The notes: a model not told the origin generated them from the letters alone. Shown: positions 23,304 to 30,899, numbered from the stretch's first letter. The stretch: DNA of 41,374 bases from UBA5026 sp949065595 (GCA_949065595.1 CARSXK010000009.1:1-41374); one strand, 5' to 3'. Numbers and translations are program-made.

Positions 23304-23490
23304 GATAGAGTTTAAAAAAATATTAGCTAAATTGGTAAAAAGAATAAATGGATATTCTTTAGAAGAAAGATTTCGAAGGGATATGAACAATGCAAAGTAC
23401 CAGTTGTTTTATAAAAAAATGATGATATTATTTTCAGGCATTCAAATTAAGTGGCGCGATGAACAAACGTTTACAAAAATCAGATCGTAA
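23296..23490 (+). pseudogene. Orphan open frame without a start signal, possible gene remnant
   Basis: Frame open from 23296 to TAA 23488-23490 between queA and miaA, in a different frame from queA. It encodes a basic, protein-like sequence (KRINGYSLEERFRRDM, then YKKMMILFSGIQIKW) with plausible codon use. There is no ATG with a ribosome binding site at the start; TTG 23332 lacks one, and ATG 23383 would leave only 35 codons. It fills the place where tgt often lies, but I see no Tgt motif. It could be the 3' remnant of a lost gene or a short unannotated gene. The rest of the 205-base gap holds only the miaA ribosome binding site. Confidence 0.3.
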
Positions 23491-23508
23491 TCAAAAAGGA
23501 AGTGACAT

Positions 23509-24408
23509 ATGAATAAAGTAATATGTATTGTTGGACCAACTGCAGTTGGAAAAACAAAATTGAGCATTGAACTTGCCAAAATTTATAATGGCGAAGTCAT
23601 CAATGCTGATAGTACACAAATCTATAAAGGACTTGATATTGCCACTGCAAAAGTAACCGAAGAAGAAAAAGAAAATATAAAACATCATTTATTGGGTATT
23701 AGAAATTGGGATGAACTCTATACATTATACGATTATCAAAGGGATTGTAGGGCGAAAATAGAAGAGATTCTTGCACAAAATAAAACCCCTATTTTAGTTG
23801 GGGGAACAGGACTTTATATCAAAGCTGCTTTGTATGACTACCAATTAGAAGAAGAACCCATAAGCATAACCTCATATTCAGAAGAAACTCTAATTTTATA
23901 TAATCGTTTGAAAAAAATCAATCCCAATACCACCATTCATCCCAACAATCGTAAACGAATAGAACGTGCTTTAAGTTATTATGAACAAACAGGAAAAATA
24001 TTAGAACAAAAGCCAAAAGCACAAAAATTGCTTTATCCTACGATTATGCTTGGCTTGACAACCGAAAGAGATATTTTATATCAAAAAATCAATCAACGTG
24101 TGGATACTATGGTCCAAAAAGGATTATTAGAAGAAGCAAAAGCGATCTATGACCAGCCTTTGCGTACCAAAGCGATTATGACTCCTATTGGTTATAAAGA
24201 ACTATTTGCTTATTTTAGCGGAGTAGATACTCTAGAACATTGTCTTGTGCAAATCAAACAACATAGCCGTAATTATGCCAAAAGACAATATACTTGGTTT
24301 CAAAATCAAATGCAAGTCGAATGGCTCTCTGTTGATTTTTTACATTTTAAACGAACCATTCAACTTGCCTGTGAACGAGTGAACCAAATAGAAAAAACAC
24401 TTTTATGA
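23509..24408 (+). CDS. miaA: tRNA dimethylallyltransferase
   Basis: 299 residues, typical. AAAGGAAG precedes ATG 23509. MiaA adds the dimethylallyl group to N6 of A37 in tRNAs reading UNN codons, the substrate that MiaB then thiomethylates. P-loop GPTAVGKT at 9-16; NADSTQIYKGLDIATAK contains the catalytic Asp and Thr region; VGGTGLYIKAALYDY; NNRKRIERALSYYEQTG; PIGYKE and the C-terminal QIKQHSRNYAKRQYTWF tRNA-binding helix. Two usual invariant positions differ slightly (NADST in place of SADSM), which looks conservative. Hfq, a common neighbour, is absent. Ends 28 bases before a terminator. Confidence 0.97.
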   Translation: MNKVICIVGPTAVGKTKLSIELAKIYNGEVINADSTQIYKGLDIATAKVTEEEKENIKHHLLGIRNWDELYTLYDYQRDCRAKIEEILAQNKTPILVGGTGLYIKAALYDYQLEEEPISITSYSEETLILYNRLKKINPNTTIHPNNRKRIERALSYYEQTGKILEQKPKAQKLLYPTIMLGLTTERDILYQKINQRVDTMVQKGLLEEAKAIYDQPLRTKAIMTPIGYKELFAYFSGVDTLEHCLVQIKQHSRNYAKRQYTWFQNQMQVEWLSVDFLHFKRTIQLACERVNQIEKTLL

Positions 24409-24435
24409 CTGGATTTTCATTTCAACACATACAAT

Positions 24436-24460
24436 ATAGGTAGAAAATACCTATTTTCTT
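24436..24460 (+). terminator. Terminator of miaA
   Basis: ATAGGTA (24436-24442), GAAAA loop, TACCTAT (24448-24454), then TTTCTT. Confidence 0.7.
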
Positions 24461-24473
24461 ATATAAAAAGAAA

Positions 24474-24482
24474 TGCTATAAT
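24474..24482 (+). promoter_or_regulatory. Extended -10 promoter of rsmE
   Basis: TGCTATAAT at 24474-24482, 22 bases before the start codon; the -35 region falls in the tail of the miaA terminator. Confidence 0.6.
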
Positions 24483-24504
24483 AAAAAACACAGGAGGCGT
24501 TTTT

Positions 24505-25218
24505 ATGCAAAGGTATTTTGCCAAACAAAAAAGCGAGAACTATTTTATCTTAAATGAAGATGACATATATCACATTCAAACAGTAATGCGGATGGATGAA
24601 CATGATAAAATACAAGTCGTGTGTGATGAAAAAGTGTATTTATGTTGTCTAGAAAATGTAAATAAAACTTTGCAAATTCGGTTGGAAAAAGAGCTAGAAA
24701 TACCGCAAAATAAGATGCCTAAAATTACAATAATCATTCCTCTTTTAAAAGAACACAAAATGGATTTGATTCTTCAAAAGGCAACGGAATTGGGTGTGGA
24801 TACCATTATTCCTATCGAAACAGAACGTAGCATTATCAAGCGAAAAGAAGAAAAAGAGGGTAAAAAATTAGAGCGTTGGAGACGAATTTGTAAAGAAGCA
24901 AGTGAACAATCCCACAGAATCGATATTCCCACAATTTATCCAATTCAAACTCTGGAAACTATGAGTCCTTTAGAAGGGTTGAATCTCATTTGTAGTACAG
25001 TGGAGACACAAAAAAATATTCGTTTTATTTTGAATTCAAACCCAACTTGTGATAGAATAAATATAGCGATTGGTCCAGAAGGTGGATTTTCAAAACTAGA
25101 AGAACAAATGTGGAATGAGTTCGGATTTATCTCTACTTCATTGGGACATCGTATCATGCGTGTAGAAACAGTACCACTATATATACTTAGTGTACTTAAT
25201 TTTTATTATATGGAGTGA
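24505..25218 (+). CDS. rsmE: 16S rRNA (uracil-1498-N3)-methyltransferase
   Basis: 237 residues, normal. AGGAGG precedes ATG 24505. SPOUT-class enzyme methylating U1498 of 16S rRNA near the decoding site. N-terminal PUA-like domain (MQRYFAKQKSE, HIQTVMRMDEHDKIQVV), then the knot domain: KATELGVDTIIPIETERSI, WRRICKEASEQSHR, the SAM-loop IGPEGGFS and the C-terminal knot LGHRIMRVETVPLYILSVL. The usual ILRxETA end appears here as IMRVETV, a mild change. prmA and dnaJ, frequent upstream partners, are absent. The next gene starts 5 bases after the TGA and is probably in the same transcript. Confidence 0.95.
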   Translation: MQRYFAKQKSENYFILNEDDIYHIQTVMRMDEHDKIQVVCDEKVYLCCLENVNKTLQIRLEKELEIPQNKMPKITIIIPLLKEHKMDLILQKATELGVDTIIPIETERSIIKRKEEKEGKKLERWRRICKEASEQSHRIDIPTIYPIQTLETMSPLEGLNLICSTVETQKNIRFILNSNPTCDRINIAIGPEGGFSKLEEQMWNEFGFISTSLGHRIMRVETVPLYILSVLNFYYME

Positions 25219-25223
25219 AGTGT

Positions 25224-26141
25224 ATGATTGATATTGATATAAATAATCAAATTATGTTAGTAATTGCGGCTTTTGTGATTCTTTTGTTGCTTGGGAATGT
25301 ATTATACATTATTTTAAAAGACCATAAAAAAGACAAAGAAGAAATCGATGCGATTATGAATGAAGTCGCAGAAAAAGAAGTAAAAAAAGTGATAGAAGAG
25401 AAAAAAATAGAACCACATGAAGTTTTGGTTCCAGTGAAGGAACCAGAAGAAGTTCCAAAATCGATGATAGAGCCAGAGGAAGTGGAACCCGTTAGTTTCA
25501 TTACAAAAAAATCAGAAATTGAAGAAATGTTAGAAAAAATGCAACAAGATTTAGACGCCAAATCAGAAGATGTAGTAGAGACATTTGAAAAAGAACAAGA
25601 AGAAAAATCTATCATTAGTTACCAAGAATTATTAAAGACGATTCATAAAGAAGAAGTAGTACAAAAAAGTTATATAAAAGAACCAGTGATAGAAGAGGTT
25701 GTGCTAGATCCAATCGAACCCATTGCCAATCCTGCTACACAAAATCTGTTAAAAGAAAGTATAGAACCAATTGTTGAAAATAAACCAAAAGAAACAGAAG
25801 CCGTGAAAAAGTTCAAAAATACGGATTTTATTTCTCCCATATATGGAAAAATGGAAGAACATTTTGAATATCCAAAAGTACCTTCCTTTCAATCCAAAGA
25901 AAAAGAAGTGGAACGCTATGATATAATATCAGAAGCGAGTGAAAAAGATGTGCTTGATGATTTTGATGATCCATTGGAAAAAAATCAAATCAATGATTAT
26001 TTAGAAGATTTTGGATTTCATAGGCATATGAAAATTGATAGTTTGGAACAAACTTTAGATATGGCACCCATTAGCCCTGAAATCAAAGCCAATGAGGAAT
26101 TTTTAAAAGCACTAAAAGAATTTAGAAAAAATCTAGAATAG
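25224..26141 (+). CDS. Membrane-anchored acidic protein, unknown
   Basis: 305 residues. ATG 25224 is favoured over GTG 25215, since GGAG (25212-25215) fits the ATG. One membrane helix at about residues 10-33 (IMLVIAAFVILLLLGNVLYII), no cleavage site, then a long cytoplasmic-type tail very rich in Glu, Lys, Pro and Val. It contains repeated EP(E/V) units (HEVLVPVKEPEEVP, MIEPEEVEP, EPIVENKPKE) and a likely coiled-coil stretch (IEEMLEKMQQDLDAKSED). The last 120 residues look more ordered (DFISPIYGKMEEHFEYP, NDYLEDFGFHRHM). The architecture resembles membrane-tethered division or envelope scaffold proteins, but no family is recognised. Read in one transcript with rsmE; a terminator overlaps its stop codon. 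Confidence 0.75.
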   Translation: MIDIDINNQIMLVIAAFVILLLLGNVLYIILKDHKKDKEEIDAIMNEVAEKEVKKVIEEKKIEPHEVLVPVKEPEEVPKSMIEPEEVEPVSFITKKSEIEEMLEKMQQDLDAKSEDVVETFEKEQEEKSIISYQELLKTIHKEEVVQKSYIKEPVIEEVVLDPIEPIANPATQNLLKESIEPIVENKPKETEAVKKFKNTDFISPIYGKMEEHFEYPKVPSFQSKEKEVERYDIISEASEKDVLDDFDDPLEKNQINDYLEDFGFHRHMKIDSLEQTLDMAPISPEIKANEEFLKALKEFRKNLE

Positions 26142-26159
26142 GCAAAATGCCTATTTTTT
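26137..26159 (+). terminator. Terminator overlapping a stop codon and abutting the mtaB ribosome binding site
   Basis: AATAGGCA (26137-26144), AAA loop, TGCCTATT (26148-26155), T tract to 26159. The TAG stop (26139-26141) is in the left arm and AGGAGG for mtaB starts one base after the T tract. Confidence 0.8.
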
Positions 26160-26171
26160 AGGAGGATTTAT

Positions 26172-27521
26172 ATGAAATTTAATATTTATACATTGGGATG
26201 TAAAGTCAATACTTATGAATCTAATGTAATGCGTGACCAACTGTGCAATCAAGGCTACATAGAAGTAGCAACAGAAGAGCCTGCGGATATTTCTATCATC
26301 AATACATGTACAGTGACTAATACAGCTGACCATAAATCCATGAAAACCATTAAACATGCCATACGTCAAAACCCGAATGCAATCATTGTGGTAAGTGGCT
26401 GTTTTTCTCAAAATAAGAAACAGGTTGCGATTGAAGGTGTGGATATTGTCATTGGAAATCAAGGAAAATCTAAAATAGTGGAATACATAGAAACCTTTTT
26501 ACAGAATCAAAAGAAAATACAAGATGTACGTGAGATGAAACAGTTACAATTTGAACCCATGAAATTGAATAATTTTAATAAAACAAGGGCCTTTGTTAAA
26601 ATTCAAGATGGCTGCAATAATTTTTGCACCTATTGTGTCATTCCTTATACAAGAGGGAATGTCAGGAGTAAAAGTCCAATTGATGTATTAGAAGAGGTTA
26701 AAGAATTGGTTTTAAATGGACACAAAGAGATTGTATTAACAGGCATTCATACAGGAAATTATGGGACCGATTTGAAACACTATGACTTTGCTGATTTATT
26801 AAATGATTTGATTCAAATCCAAGGATTAGAACGTATTCGAATTTCTTCTATTGAAATTACAGAATTGAATGATCGTGTACTAGATGTATTTGCTAAGAGT
26901 TCTATTTTGGTGGATCATCTACATATTCCTTTGCAAAGCGGGTCTAATACTGTCTTAAAACGAATGAATCGCAAATATGATATCCAGTACTTTATTCATA
27001 AGATGGAACAAATTCGAACAATTAGACCGAATATTGCAATCACAACCGATGTCATTACTGGATTTCCAGGAGAAACAGAAGAAGAATTTATGGAAACCGT
27101 AGCAACCATTCAAAGCGTAAAATTTGCCAAACTTCATGTGTTTCCATATTCCAAACGAGATGAAACAGCGGCTTGTCGGCTTTCCAATCATTTAGACAAT
27201 GTAACGAAAAAAGAAAGAGCCAGACAATTGCTTTCACTTTCTAGAACATTAGAAATAGAATATATGCAACAATTCATTGGAAAAGAAGTAGAAGTATTGC
27301 CAGAAACAATCTATGAACATGGTATTATTGGGCATACAGGCAACTATTTACTGGTTAAAATCCAAACGAAAGACATTAACTTGAAAAAAAATAGATTTGT
27401 TGTGATTGAAAGCATTGAATATCCATATTGTAATGGATGTGAAAAAATTCATACACAGAATGAAAGGATAGAAACCGAAAATCAAGAAATTGACAAATCT
27501 TTTTCTTGCCATTGTATATAA
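26172..27521 (+). CDS. mtaB: tRNA (N6-L-threonylcarbamoyladenosine(37)) methylthiotransferase
   Basis: 449 residues. AGGAGG precedes ATG 26172. Radical-SAM enzyme that converts t6A37 to ms2t6A37. Two Fe-S clusters: the N-terminal UPF0004 domain cysteines Cys10 (LGCKVNTYES), Cys46 (NTCTVTN) and Cys77 (SGCFSQ), and the radical-SAM CxxxCxxC at Cys148, Cys152, Cys155 (GCNNFCTYC). Also LTGIHTGNYG, HIPLQSGSNTVLKRM and TDVITGFPGE. The CKVNTYES form and the Cys spacing point to MtaB rather than MiaB. A short TRAM-like domain (about 375-420) is followed by an unusual cysteine-bearing tail (YCNGCEKIH, ending SCHCI). No promoter other than read-through past the terminator at 26137 is clear. Confidence 0.93.
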   Translation: MKFNIYTLGCKVNTYESNVMRDQLCNQGYIEVATEEPADISIINTCTVTNTADHKSMKTIKHAIRQNPNAIIVVSGCFSQNKKQVAIEGVDIVIGNQGKSKIVEYIETFLQNQKKIQDVREMKQLQFEPMKLNNFNKTRAFVKIQDGCNNFCTYCVIPYTRGNVRSKSPIDVLEEVKELVLNGHKEIVLTGIHTGNYGTDLKHYDFADLLNDLIQIQGLERIRISSIEITELNDRVLDVFAKSSILVDHLHIPLQSGSNTVLKRMNRKYDIQYFIHKMEQIRTIRPNIAITTDVITGFPGETEEEFMETVATIQSVKFAKLHVFPYSKRDETAACRLSNHLDNVTKKERARQLLSLSRTLEIEYMQQFIGKEVEVLPETIYEHGIIGHTGNYLLVKIQTKDINLKKNRFVVIESIEYPYCNGCEKIHTQNERIETENQEIDKSFSCHCI

Positions 27522-27534
27522 ATTTTGATATGAT
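27506..27534 (+). promoter_or_regulatory. Promoter of the prepilin gene
   Basis: TTGCCA (27506-27511), 17-base spacer, TATGAT (27529-27534) preceded by TGA, an extended -10. It begins inside the end of mtaB. A TTGACA at 27490-27495 offers a second, overlapping choice. Confidence 0.65.
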
Positions 27535-27559
27535 AAAACTAATGATAGAGGTGATTTAC

Positions 27560-27976
27560 ATGAAGAAAGGATTTACATTAGCGGAATTACTGGGTGTCAT
27601 CATTATTTTAGCATTGATTAGTATGATTGCGATTCCCGCCATTACAACTTCTTTGAATAAACACAAAAAAAATTTATGCAGTACACAAATATCATATATC
27701 ATTACTGCTGCAAAAAACTGGGGAGCAGATCATTTATTGGAATTGCCAGATGAAGGGGAAACACAAAATATATCACTTTCACAATTGATTCAACAAGGAT
27801 ATATGAAGGGAGATCCTCAAGCTACTACTGAGGAAGAAAAATTAAAAATTATCAATCCCAATACAGAGAAATATTTTGAACCAGACCCAGTTGTAACCAT
27901 TACCAAAGTGGGAAAAAATTACCAATATAAAATTGATGAAACAACAGAAAATAGTTGTCAAGATTCTACCAAATAA
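27560..27976 (+). CDS. Type IV prepilin-like protein
   Basis: 138 residues from ATG 27560, which AGAGGTGA precedes by 5 bases; earlier in-frame ATGs lie in or before the promoter. The N terminus MKKG, FTLAELLGVII is a class III signal: prepilin peptidase would cut after Gly4, and Glu at +5 of the mature protein is the residue needed for pilus assembly. The hydrophobic helix continues to about residue 26 and then amphipathic. The globular part has two Cys (LCSTQ near 37, NSCQD near 133) that could form a disulfide, as in ComGC-like and type II secretion pseudopilins. No pilus machinery genes (comGA/GB, pilB, pilD) are nearby, so it is an orphan; its role could be DNA uptake, surface filaments or secretion. 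Confidence 0.85.
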   Translation: MKKGFTLAELLGVIIILALISMIAIPAITTSLNKHKKNLCSTQISYIITAAKNWGADHLLELPDEGETQNISLSQLIQQGYMKGDPQATTEEEKLKIINPNTEKYFEPDPVVTITKVGKNYQYKIDETTENSCQDSTK

Positions 27977-27998
27977 GAGCTTACAAATGAGAACAATG

Positions 27999-28020
27999 AT
28001 AGACTTTAAGTCTATTTTTT
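27999..28020 (+). terminator. Terminator of the prepilin gene
   Basis: ATAGAC (27999-28004), TTTAA loop, GTCTAT (28010-28015), T tract to 28020. Confidence 0.8.
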
Positions 28021-28028
28021 GTTATAAT
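28020..28028 (+). promoter_or_regulatory. Extended -10 promoter fused to the preceding terminator
   Basis: TGTTATAAT at 28020-28028 begins at the last T of the prepilin terminator. Drives the TrmH-type gene and probably rimM-trmD. Confidence 0.6.
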
Positions 28029-28044
28029 ATAAAAGGTGATTTTA

Positions 28045-28770
28045 ATGCTATATACGTCGTTAGAAAATAAAAAAATAAAAGACATAAAAAAATTAAGTAC
28101 TAAAAAATATCGGGATAAAACAGGATGCTTTTTAGTCGAAGGGGAACATTTGGTATTAGAGGCTTATAAGACAGGCTATTTAAAAGAACTCATATTAGAA
28201 CAAGATGCCTTGTTACCTCTTCCTGTGCCAACTTCTTATGTAACCAACGATATTTTGCACGCCATTACAGAATTAGAAACCCCACCACATATCATGGCTA
28301 TTTGTGAAAAAAAAGAAAATAAAAATTGGGGAAATCATATTTTAATGTTAGATGACATTCAAGACCCTGGTAATTTAGGAACCATTATCCGTAGTGCTGT
28401 TGCCTTTCATGTAGACACCATTATCCTTGGACTAGGTTGTGCTGATTTATATAATTCCAAAACCATTCGGGCGAGTCAAGGAATGCTATTTCATATTCAT
28501 ATTGTTCGTCAAGATTTAAAGGCATGTATCGAAGAATTAAAAACCAAAAATTACCAAATTATGGGAACCAAAGTAACGCATGGAAAAAAGATAAAAGATA
28601 TTGCAAAAAAAGAAAAGTCTGTTATAATAATGGGAAACGAAGGCAATGGTGTTCGAGAAGAAATTTTAGACCTTTGTGATACATACCTATACATTCCTTG
28701 TAATGAAGTATGTGAAAGTTTGAATGTTGGGGTTGCAACTAGTATTATTTTATATGAACTAGATAAGTAG
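28045..28770 (+). CDS. TrmH/SpoU-family RNA 2'-O-methyltransferase
   Basis: 241 residues. ATG 28045 follows AGGTGA; the GTG at 28036 overlaps that site. SPOUT-class enzymes of this kind (RlmB, YsgA/TsnR-like) methylate ribose 2'-OH in 23S rRNA or tRNA with SAM. N-terminal substrate-binding domain (KKYRDKTGCFLVEGEHLV); catalytic motif 1 DIQDPGNLGTIIRSA; motif 2 IIMGNEGNGV; motif 3 IPCNEVCESLNVGVATSII, the knot where SAM binds. The N-terminal FLVEGEHLV makes it closer to the YsgA-type group than to RlmB proper, but the target nucleotide cannot be told. Commonly found beside pheST in Bacilli; here it precedes rimM by 7 bases, so it probably belongs to that operon. Confidence 0.9.
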   Translation: MLYTSLENKKIKDIKKLSTKKYRDKTGCFLVEGEHLVLEAYKTGYLKELILEQDALLPLPVPTSYVTNDILHAITELETPPHIMAICEKKENKNWGNHILMLDDIQDPGNLGTIIRSAVAFHVDTIILGLGCADLYNSKTIRASQGMLFHIHIVRQDLKACIEELKTKNYQIMGTKVTHGKKIKDIAKKEKSVIIMGNEGNGVREEILDLCDTYLYIPCNEVCESLNVGVATSIILYELDK

Positions 28771-28777
28771 GTGAGGT

Positions 28778-29269
28778 ATGCATTATATCTGTATTGGTGA
28801 AATTGTAAATACACATGGGATAAAAGGGGAGCTTCGTATTTTATCTGATATAGAATACAAAGATCATATTTTTCAAAAAGGAGTACATCTTTATATTGGA
28901 AAAACAAAAAAAGAAGAAACAATTGAGACTTATCGCTTTCATAAAATATATGATATGGTCACCCTTACAGGATTAAATGACATCAATGACGTACTTGGAT
29001 ACAAAGGAGAAAAAGTCTACATTAACCGAGAAGAATTTGTTTTTCCTAGTTTTTTAAAAGAAGATTTAATTGGTCTCAATGTCAAATCAAATGGATATCA
29101 AGGCAAGGTAACATCTATCTTAAAAAGTAAGGCTCACGATATTTTAGTCATCGAAAAAGAAGAAAAAAGACATCTAGTTCCTTATGTAGATGCATTGATT
29201 GAAAAAATTGACTTTGAACATCATATAATAGAAATAAAAGATATGAAGGGATTATTTGATGAAGATTGA
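28778..29269 (+). CDS. rimM: Ribosome maturation factor RimM
   Basis: 163 residues, normal. TAGGTGAGG precedes ATG 28778. RimM helps assemble the 30S head with S19. N-terminal beta-barrel domain with IGEIVNTHGIKGELRI, then a PRC-barrel domain (LIGLNVKSNGYQGKVTSIL, HLVPYVDALIEKID). The reading frame overlaps the start of trmD by 11 bases, so the two are translationally coupled. rpsP, which usually heads the rpsP-rimM-trmD-rplS operon, is not in front; the TrmH-type gene takes that place. Confidence 0.93.
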   Translation: MHYICIGEIVNTHGIKGELRILSDIEYKDHIFQKGVHLYIGKTKKEETIETYRFHKIYDMVTLTGLNDINDVLGYKGEKVYINREEFVFPSFLKEDLIGLNVKSNGYQGKVTSILKSKAHDILVIEKEEKRHLVPYVDALIEKIDFEHHIIEIKDMKGLFDED

Positions 29270-29927
29270 CATTTTAACACTCTTTCCTGCCCAATTTGAT
29301 TCTGTATTCAAAGAATCGATTTTAGGAAGAGCCATTCAAAAAAAACAAGTAGAAATAAAAGTACATAATATTCGTGATTTTTCTTTAGATTCCCATAAAA
29401 AAGTAGATGACTATGGTTTTGGTGGAGGTAAAGGAATGGTCCTAATGCCACAACCCATCTATGATGCGATAGAAGCGTTTAGAACCAAAGATAGTTTGGT
29501 GATTATGATGACACCACAAGGAGTTCCATATAAACAAAAAATGGCATACGAATTATCCAAACAGAAACATATTATTTTACTTTGTGGACACTATGAAGGC
29601 TTTGATGAACGAATTCGAGATATGGTAGATATGGAAATGAGTATAGGAGACTTTATTTTAACTGGTGGGGAAATCGCCAGTATGGCAATTGTGGATAGTA
29701 TAGTAAGACTATTACCAGGGGTAATCGAAGAAGAGTCTCATTTGCAAGAATCATTTCACGATGATTTATTAGACTATCCTGTTTATACCAAGCCAGTTGA
29801 TTTTCATGGCAAGAAGGTACCTGATGTACTACTTTCTGGGCATCATGAAAATATTCGAAAATGGAGATTAGAACAAAGTGAATTAAAAACACGATTAAGA
29901 AGACCTGATTTATTAGAAAAGAGTTGA
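29259..29927 (+). CDS. trmD: tRNA (guanine37-N1)-methyltransferase
   Basis: 222 residues; most TrmD are 240-255, so the C-terminal domain is trimmed. ATG 29259 is the start (a TTG at 29256 gives only one more residue), inside the 3' end of rimM. Essential SPOUT enzyme that methylates G37 to prevent +1 frameshifts. Motifs: KIDILTLFPAQFDSV, DYGFGGGKGMVLMPQPI, LLCGHYEGFDERI (SAM pocket), SIGDFILTGGE and the knot. The C-terminal part retains YTKPVDFHGKKVPDVLLSGHH and WRLEQSELKT. Ends 4 bases before the next gene. Confidence 0.96.
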   Translation: MKIDILTLFPAQFDSVFKESILGRAIQKKQVEIKVHNIRDFSLDSHKKVDDYGFGGGKGMVLMPQPIYDAIEAFRTKDSLVIMMTPQGVPYKQKMAYELSKQKHIILLCGHYEGFDERIRDMVDMEMSIGDFILTGGEIASMAIVDSIVRLLPGVIEEESHLQESFHDDLLDYPVYTKPVDFHGKKVPDVLLSGHHENIRKWRLEQSELKTRLRRPDLLEKS

Positions 29928-29931
29928 TTTC

Positions 29932-30414
29932 ATGCAAGCAAAGTGCTATGTCATTCAAAGGGTAGAAAAAGGGGCTGAAGCAGTTAAACTTTCCCATCAA
30001 AAAATGGAAGGTTTTCGCGTAACGCCACACAATCGTGTGGAATATCCAGGGATTACAGTCAATTCGATGCTATTGATAAAGCCATCTTTAATTGAAAAAT
30101 TATTAAAGAAAAAAAATCAAAGAAAATTAGATTATTATTTACAATATATTATTTCACTGATGGAAGACAATGAAGGGGCTGATGATGATAGTGCTTTTCG
30201 AATCGCTCTTAACGATTTAACACGCTACCGAGAAATGGTAGAATACAAATATCGTAAGTTTTTAGACGATAAATATATCAATTTATTACTTAAAAAAATT
30301 GATTTATTGGAGCATGAAATCAAAAGTAGGGCAATTTTGAAAGAGCAAATAAAGTCATATCAAACATACCAACCACAGGAAGAAGAAAAAGAGAAAAATG
30401 GAAAGTCAAGATAG
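29932..30414 (+). CDS. Unknown basic helical protein in the trmD operon
   Basis: 160 residues. Starts 4 bases after trmD; its ribosome binding site (AAAAGAG) is weak, so coupling with trmD is likely. Soluble and lysine-rich. The N-terminal 55 residues look beta-type (RVTPHNRVEYPGITVNSMLLIKP), the remainder helical with two acidic-basic segments (ISLMEDNEGADDDSAF and LTRYREMVEYKYRKFL, then INLLLKKIDLLEHEIKSRA), and the last 20 residues are very charged. No family is recognised. Its place between trmD and rplS in a normally tight ribosomal operon hints at an RNA- or ribosome-linked role or at an insertion of lineage-specific genes; neither can be decided here. Confidence 0.7.
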   Translation: MQAKCYVIQRVEKGAEAVKLSHQKMEGFRVTPHNRVEYPGITVNSMLLIKPSLIEKLLKKKNQRKLDYYLQYIISLMEDNEGADDDSAFRIALNDLTRYREMVEYKYRKFLDDKYINLLLKKIDLLEHEIKSRAILKEQIKSYQTYQPQEEEKEKNGKSR

Positions 30415-30426
30415 AAAGGAAATAAA

Positions 30427-30795
30427 ATGATTCATGATTTAGAAGAATTTGATGTCATTCAATTTATAATGGAAATTGAAAAAGAAGAGTTTGATGCCAT
30501 TCAATTTGTAATGGGAATTGATAGAGAACAACTAGATAAATTTACATCAATGAAGCGCATTCAAATCATAACATATTGTGATAGCTTAAGTTCAATCAAT
30601 CAATATTTAAACAATATAAAACAGTTATCAAATCAAATTCAGCCTCGCTGCGAGTTGATAAAGGCATTAAGATATCATAGACAGATAATGTATTTTGCTA
30701 GTAAAGAAGAACGAGAATTATTTAAGAGACAATTGGATATTGATTATGAATGGAAAGAAGAAGATTTTGCCCCACAAAAGAAAAAAGTTGGATAA
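30427..30795 (+). CDS. Small protein with an internal 14-residue duplication, unknown
   Basis: 122 residues. AGAAAGGAAA precedes ATG 30427. Near the N terminus EEFDVIQFIMEIEK and EEFDAIQFVMGIDR are consecutive copies; in DNA they are 42-base direct repeats at 30442-30483 and 30484-30525 with about seven differences. The rest is helical and charged (IQIITYCDSLSSINQYLNNIK, YFASKEERELFKRQLDIDYEW) with a basic end. No membrane segment, no recognised family. Lies 12 bases after the preceding unknown gene and before the rplS promoter, so it probably shares the rimM-trmD transcript. Confidence 0.65.
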   Translation: MIHDLEEFDVIQFIMEIEKEEFDAIQFVMGIDREQLDKFTSMKRIQIITYCDSLSSINQYLNNIKQLSNQIQPRCELIKALRYHRQIMYFASKEERELFKRQLDIDYEWKEEDFAPQKKKVG

Positions 30796-30805
30796 TTTTT
30801 GGGAC

Positions 30806-30834
30806 TTTACAAACATAGAATATTGTGATAAAAT
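30806..30834 (+). promoter_or_regulatory. Promoter of rplS
   Basis: TTTACA (30806-30811), 17-base spacer, TAAAAT (30829-30834) preceded by TGA. Confidence 0.65.
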
Positions 30835-30840
30835 GTTCAA

Positions 30841-30899
30841 AGTGATCCGCTGATACGAATGTTTATGATCATAGAAGAAAAGAAAGGAAGCGTGACATC
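30841..30899 (+). promoter_or_regulatory. Possible L19 leader region
   Basis: About 59 transcribed bases before the GTG start. TGATC (near 30843-30847) can pair with GATCA (near 30867-30871), enclosing CCGCTGATACG. Firmicutes rplS genes are known to carry an L19 leader RNA of this size; I infer a match from position only. Confidence 0.3.
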
